This document shows, piece after piece, positions 1 to 9,147 of a DNA stretch of 9,147 nt. Both the position numbers and the translations under genes were made by a program. Numbering within the stretch: the stretch's first letter is position 1; every line of letters begins with the position of its first letter. The DNA comes from an uncultured Alphaproteobacteria bacterium (GTDB lineage: Bacteria; Pseudomonadota; Alphaproteobacteria; HIMB59; GCA-002718135), in assembly GCA_902619055.1 (NCBI GenBank), contig CACNCW010000030.1, positions 1-9,147 of the forward strand, given 5' to 3'. Below the pieces are notes generated by a model, which was not told where the DNA came from, made no database searches, and saw only the letters and a program-made list of their open reading frames with translations.

Positions 1-167
1 TTTATATAATTAGTGTTATCATCTTGCAGATCAGGAAAGAGCATAATTGACGAGATTCTATAAATAGATATAAAATAGACAAAGATAAAAATTGTAATTG
101 AAAAAAAAACTCTTCTATGAAGTAATTTTAAAGAATCACTATCAAATAATTTTAGTTTACTTAACAT
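1..167 (-). CDS. ftsI: FtsI (PBP3) peptidoglycan transpeptidase, N-terminal fragment cut by window edge
   Basis: Only the first 55 codons are present, and the reading frame runs open off the left edge. I translated it by hand from the ATG at 167-165. It begins MLSKLKLFDSDSLKLLHRR, followed by a hydrophobic stretch (about residues 20-36, VFFSITIFIFVYFISIY) and then a short Arg-containing segment. This basic-then-membrane-anchor layout is typical of FtsI, the septum-specific transpeptidase anchored by one N-terminal membrane helix with its catalytic domain in the periplasm. No penicillin-binding motif (SxxK, SxN, KTG) can be seen because those parts lie outside the window. The call therefore rests mainly on position: it starts 3 nt after the ftsL stop in the order mraZ-rsmH-ftsL-ftsI, which is highly conserved. 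It is almost certainly co-transcribed with those genes. Confidence 0.85.
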   Translation of the reverse strand, partial: MLSKLKLFDSDSLKLLHRRVFFSITIFIFVYFISIYRISSIMLFPDLQDDNTNYI

Positions 168-170
168 TAA

Positions 171-485
171 TTAATTATTTGAACTAACAAGCTTAATATT
201 TTTATCTTGATTTGAAAGTTCTTCCATTTTTACAATGAGAGGAACATTATTATTTTTAGTTTTATAAAAATATAGTTCATATAGTGTTTTTAAATATGAG
301 CTATTTTGATGAGCGGCTAATTCAATCTTATTAATTTTTAAATTTTCTGAAATTTTAGATATTTTTATTTTTAGATTAAGATTATTTTTTTCAATTTCTC
401 TTGTATTATTTGCAATAAAAATCATTGAAAAAACTAGTATTAAATTAAGAATTAAAAAAAATATAATTGATTTAGTATACTTCAT
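171..485 (-). CDS. ftsL: Cell division protein FtsL
   Basis: A 104-residue bitopic membrane protein. A short basic N-terminus (MKYTKS) is followed by one membrane helix (about residues 7-25). A region rich in charged residues, Leu and Ile (about 29-60) comes next, with heptad-like spacing that suggests a periplasmic coiled coil. FtsL works with FtsB and FtsQ to activate the FtsW-FtsI septal peptidoglycan synthase. Its primary sequence is poorly conserved between lineages, so the call combines this architecture and size (FtsL proteins are usually about 90-130 residues) with position. It starts 2 nt after the rsmH stop and ends 3 nt before ftsI, exactly where ftsL sits in dcw clusters. The ATG at 485 gives the expected short cytoplasmic tail. 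Nothing suggests truncation. Confidence 0.85.
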   Translation of the reverse strand: MKYTKSIIFFLILNLILVFSMIFIANNTREIEKNNLNLKIKISKISENLKINKIELAAHQNSSYLKTLYELYFYKTKNNNVPLIVKMEELSNQDKNIKLVSSNN

Positions 486-487
486 TA

Positions 488-1426
488 TTAAATTTTCTGA
501 GCTATCCGGAGTTTTGCTGATCTAGATCTGGGATTTTCTAAAATCTCAGAAGCTGATGGCAATATTGGTTTTTTGGTGATTATTTTAAGTTGAGTTGCCA
601 GTTTATCAGGTAACTCCGGATAGTGGCGGGAGGAACGCCATCGTTTACCACTGTTGTGGTTAAAGAAATCTTTCACAATTCTATCTTCTAGACTTTGGAA
701 AGAAACTACTAAAATTAAGCCATTTTTATTTAAAATTTTTAAGGTCTTTTTTAAACTATTTTCTAACTCTTTTAATTCATCATTTACATAAATTCTAATT
801 GCTTGAAATGTTTTTGTTGCTGGATGGATCTTATTTTTAAATTGATTTTTTTTTGGTAAAGATTTTTTTATTATAATTGATAATTCTATTGTGTCATTTA
901 TAAATTTTATTTTTCTATTTTTTACTATTTCTTTTGCAATAACTCTTGAATAACGTTCTTCTCCATATTGATAAATTATATCAGCTAAATTTTTTTCTTC
1001 GTATTTATTAATTATATCATAAGCATTTTTACTAGAAGAACCCATTCGCATATCAAGTGGTCCAGGTTTGTTGAATGAAAAACCTCTTTGCGGAATATCA
1101 ATTTGATTTGAACTAGTACCTAAATCGAAGAGAATAATATCAAATTTTTTATCTTTAAACTTTGTATTATTTACTATTTCTTCAATTTTACTAAATTTAT
1201 CATTTACAAGAGTAAAATTTGTAAATTTAGATTCTATTTCTTTAGCAAATATTTTTGAAATTGGATCCCTGTCTATAGCTAGCAATTGATTAACATTAAA
1301 TTTTTCAAGAATAGTTTTTGAATAACCTCCTCCTCCAAAAGTTGCATCTATTACATTTATTTTTTTTGTAGATGGTAGAAATGATATTATTTCATTAATC
1401 ATTACTGATTTATGTAAATTTTCCAT
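488..1426 (-). CDS. rsmH: 16S rRNA (cytosine(1402)-N4)-methyltransferase RsmH (MraW)
   Basis: A 312-residue protein of normal family length. It uses S-adenosylmethionine to methylate N4 of C1402 in the 16S rRNA decoding centre, acting on the small ribosomal subunit in the cytoplasm. Family motifs visible in order are: H5-K-S-V-M9 at the N-terminus, the SAM-binding loop DATFGGGGYS at 27-36, the acidic strand end AIDRDP at 50-55, DLGTSS at 101-106, QRGFSF at 113-118, LDMRM at 124-128, GEERYSRVIA at 155-164, HPATKTFQAIRIYVNDEL at 201-218, SFQSLEDRIV at 242-251, and the tail NPRSRSAKLR at 298-307. Two small departures from the usual pattern are Thr104 (DLGVSS is common) and Gln244 (SFHSLEDR is usual). 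The gene starts 1 nt after the mraZ stop and is followed 2 nt later by ftsL, so translational coupling within one operon is likely. Confidence 0.97.
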   Translation of the reverse strand: MENLHKSVMINEIISFLPSTKKINVIDATFGGGGYSKTILEKFNVNQLLAIDRDPISKIFAKEIESKFTNFTLVNDKFSKIEEIVNNTKFKDKKFDIILFDLGTSSNQIDIPQRGFSFNKPGPLDMRMGSSSKNAYDIINKYEEKNLADIIYQYGEERYSRVIAKEIVKNRKIKFINDTIELSIIIKKSLPKKNQFKNKIHPATKTFQAIRIYVNDELKELENSLKKTLKILNKNGLILVVSFQSLEDRIVKDFFNHNSGKRWRSSRHYPELPDKLATQLKIITKKPILPSASEILENPRSRSAKLRIAQKI

Positions 1427-1427
1427 A

Positions 1428-1889
1428 TTATTTTTGTTGTGTTAAAATCATACGTAATGATTTTTTTTCTTCTAAAAGACGTTTTCTTGAAATTTCAGTA
1501 TTTTTTAAACCTTGTTTTGGATCCCATATTTGAAAAAAATGTCCTTGCCCAAAAAAAGCTGCTTCATTTTTTATACCTGCATATAGCTTAAGCTCTTCAG
1601 GTATTAATAATCTTCCCTCTTTATCAATATTAGAAGTTACTATTTCAGAAAATATTGATGCTGAAAAATCATCATAATCTTCAGAAAAAAAATCTAAATT
1701 ATTAATTCTTTTTGCAATTTCTTTTAACCTCCCAACACCACAACCCTCAATTGAAGGTGTTTTAATAGATTTGTACAATATAATTTCATTTCTGTTAGCT
1801 TTTGGAAGCGCATTTCTAAAACTAGAAGGCAGGGAAACTCTTCCCTTCTTATCTATCTTATTGATATATTTAGATATAAATAAATCCAT
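1428..1889 (-). CDS. mraZ: MraZ transcriptional regulator of the dcw cluster
   Basis: A 153-residue protein when started at the ATG at 1889. It has the two AbrB-like half-domains typical of MraZ, each with its signature: DKKGRVSLP (residues 13-21, followed by SSFR) and DKEGRLLIP (residues 89-97). MraZ forms ring-shaped oligomers on the nucleoid, binds direct repeats upstream of its own gene and represses the division operon. An upstream TTG at 1925 would add 12 residues, but I rejected it. MraZ proteins normally begin a few residues before the first half-domain, as MDLFISKYINKID does here, and the extra stretch is occupied by the operator-like repeats. It is the first gene of the operon, 1 nt before rsmH. 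Two Cys/Gly-rich residues in the middle (GCGVGR, 49-54) are a normal loop feature and not a metal site I can support. Confidence 0.95.
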   Translation of the reverse strand: MDLFISKYINKIDKKGRVSLPSSFRNALPKANRNEIILYKSIKTPSIEGCGVGRLKEIAKRINNLDFFSEDYDDFSASIFSEIVTSNIDKEGRLLIPEELKLYAGIKNEAAFFGQGHFFQIWDPKQGLKNTEISRKRLLEEKKSLRMILTQQK

Positions 1890-1893
1890 TAAA

Positions 1894-1933
1894 TATGGGT
1901 TATCATGGGATTTTATGGGCGTCAATGGGTATA
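1894..1933 (-). promoter_or_regulatory. Putative MraZ operator: four ATGGG direct repeats with 10-bp period
   Basis: On the plus strand TGGG occurs at 1896, 1906, 1916 and 1926, exactly 10 bp apart. The base before each is A, so each unit is ATGGG plus five variable bases. This matches the known MraZ target architecture in E. coli, TGGGN direct repeats separated by 5 nt just upstream of mraZ, where MraZ represses its own promoter. Here the array ends 7 bp before the mraZ ATG. TGGG reads on the strand opposite to the coding strand, and I could not compare that orientation with other species. A 10-bp period puts all four sites on one helix face, suiting adjacent subunits of an oligomeric ring. 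That it binds MraZ is inferred from pattern and position. Confidence 0.78.
1899..1925 (-). promoter_or_regulatory. Candidate mraZ promoter overlapping the operator
   Basis: Reading the minus strand, TTGACG at 1925-1920 matches the sigma70-type -35 box in 5 of 6 positions. A weak -10 candidate, GATAAC at 1904-1899, lies 15 nt further on. It would be interleaved with the ATGGG array, as expected for a repressed promoter. Transcription would then begin very close to the ATG at 1889, leaving almost no leader. The short spacer and imperfect -10 keep this tentative. The operon may also be read through from rnpB, after which I see no terminator. Confidence 0.3.
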
Positions 1934-1977
1934 TAAAATTATGATAAATGTTCTTTGTATGTTCTCTATAAATTTAA

Positions 1978-2312
1978 TGATGGTGCATAAGCCGGGTTCT
2001 GTAATTTAATAAAAATTGATGATCATTAATCTAGAACAAATGTCACCATCTGTTTCAAGCAGTCTACCCGAATAGCTCAGCTGGAACTGATTGCTATTCC
2101 TATTTGACCTTGCTCCAAAAAGGGTTTGCAAAGCCTTTTTTGTTACCAAAAAAGCGGTAAGCTCTTACCTTACCTTTTCACCCTTACCCTCTCAGGCGGT
2201 ATATTTTCTGTTGCACTTTCCCTAAGCTTTCACTTGCCAGGTGTTACCTGGTTTTTTTCCCAGTGGAGCCCGGACTTTCCTCTTGATTACTCAAGCGATC
2301 ATCGCACCATCA
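1978..2312 (-). ncRNA. rnpB: RNase P RNA (bacterial type A)
   Basis: The catalytic RNA of ribonuclease P, which removes 5' leaders from pre-tRNAs. On the minus strand, near the 5' end, the signature GAGGAAAGTCCGGGCTCC appears. It is followed by GTGCAACAGA, then AGGGTGAAAAGG and GGTAAGAGCTTACC, then GGAGCAAGGTCAAATAGG, then TAGATTAATGATCATC, and near the 3' end ACAGAACCCGGCTTA. These are the conserved core blocks in the right order. Helices I could pair: P1, 9 bp (2304-2312 with 1978-1986); P2, GATGATC (2297-2303) with 2018-2024; a small P3, CTTGA and TCAAG with a GTAA loop (2282-2295); a P8-like CCAGG hairpin (2237-2251); and P18, 8 bp with a GTGA tetraloop (2035-2054). The ends are set from P1 and may be off by a few bases. 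There is no intrinsic terminator after the 3' end. Confidence 0.97.
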
Positions 2313-2318
2313 AAATCT

Positions 2319-2346
2319 GTATTAAATTTATTTAATTTTTCGTCAA
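2319..2346 (-). promoter_or_regulatory. Candidate rnpB promoter inside the 3' end of the amidase gene
   Basis: On the minus strand, TTGACG (2346-2341, 5 of 6 to the -35 consensus) is followed after 16 nt by TAATAC (2324-2319), an imperfect -10. The expected start is 6-8 nt later, at about 2311-2312, which is where the P1 helix of the RNase P RNA begins. The -35 lies within the last codons of the amidase gene (its stop is at 2334-2332). The agreement between the promoter position and the independently deduced RNA 5' end is the main support. Confidence 0.5.
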
Positions 2347-3078
2347 CACATAATTAAATAAGTGTTTAATTAAATCATTATATATTGATTTGTTTTTTAT
2401 TTTATCATCCTGATTTAAATATCTAATTCTATAGGCACTAATCAGTTTATTATAAAGTTTAGAATTTTTATTCACTGTACGCGTATCATATCCAATCAAT
2501 GATAATGCTAAAATTATTTTCTGTTTTTTTGACTTTAAATTATGAATATTAAACCATTTTTCCATAATTTTTATTTCTATCTTTTTTAATTTTTTTAGAT
2601 TTAAAATTAACTTTGAAGAGGAAAGTGAATGCCATGGAAAGTTTTTACCAGGATCTAATTTTCTAAAAGGAGCAATATCTGAATGTGCTAAAATACCATT
2701 TTTATTTATTTTATAATTTTTCTGTAATTTAAGAATTAGTTTTTTTAGTGAATATATCATTTGAGTTGAGAATTTATTATTTTTTCCTTTTGGATTATAA
2801 TCAAGCTCTATTCCGATAGAAATAGAATTAATGTCTGTCATTTCTTGCCAAAACGCCCGACCTGCATGCCATGCTCTCAACTTATCTTCTACTAAGTTAT
2901 ATACAGTTCCATTTTGAGAAATTAAATAATGAGAACTTACTTTTTTTTCCTTATTACATAAATAAGAAACAGCATCTAAGGTATTTTTCAAGGCTGTATA
3001 ATGAATTATAATCAATTGTATTTTTGAATTATTTCTTGAATTATAATTTGGAGACTTGAATTTCGTTATATATTTCAT
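2332..3078 (-). CDS. ampD: N-acetylmuramoyl-L-alanine amidase (AmpD/AmiD type) with C-terminal peptidoglycan-binding-like region
   Basis: A 248-residue zinc amidase of the Amidase_2/PGRP fold. It cleaves the bond between N-acetylmuramic acid and the peptide's L-Ala in peptidoglycan fragments. The expected zinc ligands are visible: His26 (IIHYTA), His131 (LAHSDIAPFRKLDPG) and Asp141. The AmpD-like catalytic residues Glu90 (IGIEL) and Lys139 are also present, as is the WHAG turn at 69-72. After the fold, residues about 165-235 contain LALSLIGYDTRTV and LISAYRIRYL, which resemble the helical PG_binding_1 unit found at the C-terminus of AmiD and absent from E. coli AmpD (183 residues). No signal peptide or lipobox is visible, so a cytoplasmic, AmpD-like recycling role is plausible, although the architecture is AmiD-like. 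The symbol is therefore provisional. It lies upstream of rnpB on the same strand and is divergent from bamD. Confidence 0.88.
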   Translation of the reverse strand: MKYITKFKSPNYNSRNNSKIQLIIIHYTALKNTLDAVSYLCNKEKKVSSHYLISQNGTVYNLVEDKLRAWHAGRAFWQEMTDINSISIGIELDYNPKGKNNKFSTQMIYSLKKLILKLQKNYKINKNGILAHSDIAPFRKLDPGKNFPWHSLSSSKLILNLKKLKKIEIKIMEKWFNIHNLKSKKQKIILALSLIGYDTRTVNKNSKLYNKLISAYRIRYLNQDDKIKNKSIYNDLIKHLFNYVLTKN

Positions 3079-3111
3079 TCAAATTTTAAAATTTAAATAT
3101 ATAAATAAATT
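3079..3111. promoter_or_regulatory. Divergent 33-bp promoter gap between amidase gene and bamD
   Basis: The two start codons face away from each other with only 33 bp between them, every base A or T except one C. On the plus strand TTCAAA (3078-3083) and TATAAA (3100-3105) are separated by 16 nt, a reasonable promoter for bamD with a start near its ATG. On the minus strand TATATT (3101-3096) is a possible -10 for the amidase, with no good -35. In DNA this AT-rich such matches arise easily by chance, so individual boxes are uncertain. That the gap holds the promoters of both genes follows from the layout. Confidence 0.35.
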
Positions 3112-8141
<5,030 letters not shown>

Positions 8142-8220
8142 TTTTTTGCTATATTAGAGATATATATAATGTAATTTATAAACTATATTAAATAATAGTT
8201 TAGGTTTTAGTGATTAGTCT
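8142..8220. promoter_or_regulatory. Divergent promoter region between uvrD and mlaA
   Basis: This 79-bp, very AT-rich gap separates two outward-facing start codons, so it should hold promoters for both. On the plus strand there is an exact TATAAT at 8165-8170, within a run of alternating T and A. I found no convincing -35 at the right distance. On the minus strand several TATA-like strings are possible, none clearly better than the others. No Shine-Dalgarno-like sequence precedes either gene. An 8-bp inverted repeat in this gap is listed separately. Confidence 0.4.
8179..8202. repeat. Inverted repeat, 8-bp arms with 8-nt spacer, in the uvrD-mlaA gap
   Basis: TAAACTAT (8179-8186) is the exact reverse complement of ATAGTTTA (8195-8202), separated by eight A/T bases. 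It lies about 18 bp before the mlaA start and about 38 bp from the uvrD start. It could be a dimeric-repressor site or a weak hairpin in an mRNA leader. Palindromes of this size are not rare in DNA this rich in A and T, so function is unproven. Confidence 0.35.
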
Positions 8221-9006
8221 ATGAGTAAAAAAATTATAATTCTATTTTTTCTATTTTTCAGTTTACTTTCATATAAGGCAATTGCTAGTGATGCTGATCA
8301 AGTAAATACTGACTCAGAAGATTTTGATACAACCACTCTAGAAGATGAAATATATGATCCTTTTGAACCAGTAAATAGAGCGATATTTAGTTTCAATAAT
8401 GTAGCTGATAGAATTGTTTTAGAGCCAATTGCAAAAGGCTACAAAAAATTACCTTCTCCTTTACAAAGTGGAATAAATAATTTTTTGAGCAATATGAGAG
8501 CTCCTTTAGTTATTGTGAATCAACTATTACAAGGTCAGGGTGAAAATGCTGTTCAATCATCAGGGAGATTTATAGTTAATAGCACCGTAGGTGTATTTGG
8601 GTTATTTGATGTAGCCGAAAAAATTGGACTTGAAGAAAAAGAAGAGGATTATGGTCAAACCCTTGCAACTTGGGGTGTTGGAGATGGTTTTTATATCGTA
8701 CTTCCTTTATTTGGACCTTCAAATCTAAGAGACACATCAGGTATGGTGTTAACTATGTTAACTGATCCAATTAATGCATATGCAGTAAGTGAGGGAGAGG
8801 CATGGTTAGTGCCGATGAGAACAGCGGTTAATGCAGTTGATACAAGATCACAAATAATTGATGAAGTTAATGCATTAAGGGATAATTCAGTTGATTATTA
8901 TGCTGCAGTAAGAAGCTCTTACTATCAAAACCGTAAGGCTGCAATTAACAATGTGGATGACTCTGAATTAACACCTCTACCTCTTATTAGTATTGAATTT
9001 GAATAA
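8221..9006 (+). CDS. mlaA: MlaA (VacJ) outer-membrane lipid-asymmetry protein, without a lipobox
   Basis: A 261-residue MlaA-family protein. MlaA sits in the outer membrane with porins and removes misplaced phospholipids from the outer leaflet, passing them to periplasmic MlaC. The family signatures are clear: YDPFEPVNRAIFSFNN (45-60), GRFIVNSTVGVFGLFDVA (115-132), and DYGQTLATWGVGDGFYIVLP continuing into LFGPSNLRD (143-171). The N-terminus is a signal sequence (KK, then hydrophobic residues to about 17) with an AIA motif at 20-22 fitting signal peptidase I cleavage after Ala22. There is no cysteine near the cleavage site, unlike the lipobox of E. coli MlaA, so this looks like a non-lipidated version. 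After the signal comes an acidic linker (24-44). Its codon use looks less extremely AT-rich than that of its neighbours. mlaC follows with a 1-nt overlap. Confidence 0.94.
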   Translation: MSKKIIILFFLFFSLLSYKAIASDADQVNTDSEDFDTTTLEDEIYDPFEPVNRAIFSFNNVADRIVLEPIAKGYKKLPSPLQSGINNFLSNMRAPLVIVNQLLQGQGENAVQSSGRFIVNSTVGVFGLFDVAEKIGLEEKEEDYGQTLATWGVGDGFYIVLPLFGPSNLRDTSGMVLTMLTDPINAYAVSEGEAWLVPMRTAVNAVDTRSQIIDEVNALRDNSVDYYAAVRSSYYQNRKAAINNVDDSELTPLPLISIEFE

Positions 9007-9147
9007 TGAAGTTTAATTTAATTATAATATTTTTTATAATCTTTATTTCAAAAAACTTATATTCTGATGAAACTTCGGTATGGCTTAAAAGAGAAATAGA
9101 CATTATTCTTGAAGCTTATAAAAATGAAAATCTCTCTAATGAAAATA
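9006..9147 (+). CDS. mlaC: MlaC-like periplasmic phospholipid shuttle protein, N-terminal fragment cut by window edge
   Basis: The ATG at 9006-9008 shares its A with the mlaA stop codon (TAATG). I translated 47 codons, and the frame is open to the window end. The product begins with a signal peptide: MKFN, a hydrophobic stretch of Ile and Phe, and a likely cleavage after KNLYS near residue 20. The mature part starts DETSVWLKREIDIILEAYKN and continues ENLSNEN. This resembles the opening helix of MlaC (Tol_Tol_Ttg2 family), which often contains a V/I-D-x-V/I-L pattern followed by a short segment such as DxxLSxxER. MlaC carries phospholipids between MlaA and the inner-membrane MlaFEDB transporter. 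The identification leans on the overlap with mlaA and the known mlaA-mlaC pairing in alphaproteobacteria. The fragment is too short to be sure by sequence alone. Confidence 0.75.
   Translation, partial: MKFNLIIIFFIIFISKNLYSDETSVWLKREIDIILEAYKNENLSNEN

Noticed and set aside
101..109. Nine-A run in the ftsI fragment as a possible sequencing indel
   Set aside because: The hand translation keeps a sensible membrane helix on both sides of the run and the frame stays open to the window edge.
1894..1933. Short-repeat array considered as a CRISPR or tandem satellite
   Set aside because: The units are only 10 bp with five variable bases, there are four copies, and they sit before mraZ. A regulator-binding array explains them better.
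1927..1977. Search for an intrinsic terminator between rnpB and the mraZ operator
   Set aside because: No stable G+C stem followed by a T run is present on either strand. The T/A-rich strings there are background composition.
2126..2335. A 69-codon plus-strand open frame
   Set aside because: It lies antisense to the RNase P RNA gene. Its codons come from conserved rnpB blocks and its product resembles no protein I know.

Overview
This is an AT-rich, gene-dense chromosomal window (roughly a quarter G+C by eye; proteins rich in Lys, Asn and Ile). It looks like a small-genome, probably marine alphaproteobacterium of the SAR11/Pelagibacterales or a similar streamlined lineage. The lineage is inferred from composition, gene content and the order amidase - rnpB - mraZ. 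No single marker here proves it.

Layout. Positions 1-1889, minus strand: the start of a division and cell-wall (dcw) cluster, mraZ - rsmH - ftsL - ftsI (ftsI cut by the window edge), packed with gaps of 1-3 nt. Just upstream of mraZ is a clean array of four ATGGG units at exact 10-bp steps, which fits an MraZ autoregulatory operator. It also indicates that mraZ starts at the ATG at 1889 rather than at an upstream TTG. Positions 1978-2312, minus strand: the RNase P RNA gene rnpB, with a TTGACG -35 element inside the 3' end of the next gene. Positions 2332-3078, minus strand: an AmpD/AmiD-type N-acetylmuramoyl-L-alanine amidase. A divergent gap of only 33 bp follows.

Positions 3112-5923, plus strand: bamD (outer-membrane protein assembly) overlapping ligA (NAD-dependent DNA ligase). 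Positions 5913-8141, minus strand: a UvrD/PcrA helicase whose 3' end overlaps that of ligA tail to tail by 11 bp. After a 79-bp divergent gap, the plus strand carries mlaA (8221-9006) and the beginning of mlaC (9006 to the window end), which together suggest an outer-membrane lipid-asymmetry operon.

The genes share an envelope and growth theme: septal peptidoglycan synthesis (FtsI, FtsL), peptidoglycan trimming (amidase), outer-membrane assembly and lipid homeostasis (BamD, MlaA, MlaC), plus DNA repair (LigA, UvrD) and RNA maturation or modification (RNase P, RsmH). I found no mobile element, CRISPR array, tRNA or defence system, and no convincing undescribed system. The most informative details are the four-unit MraZ operator, the back-to-back placement of genes from the two ends of the usual alphaproteobacterial dcw/bamD string with no recN, and lipoprotein signals that are weak (BamD) or absent (MlaA).
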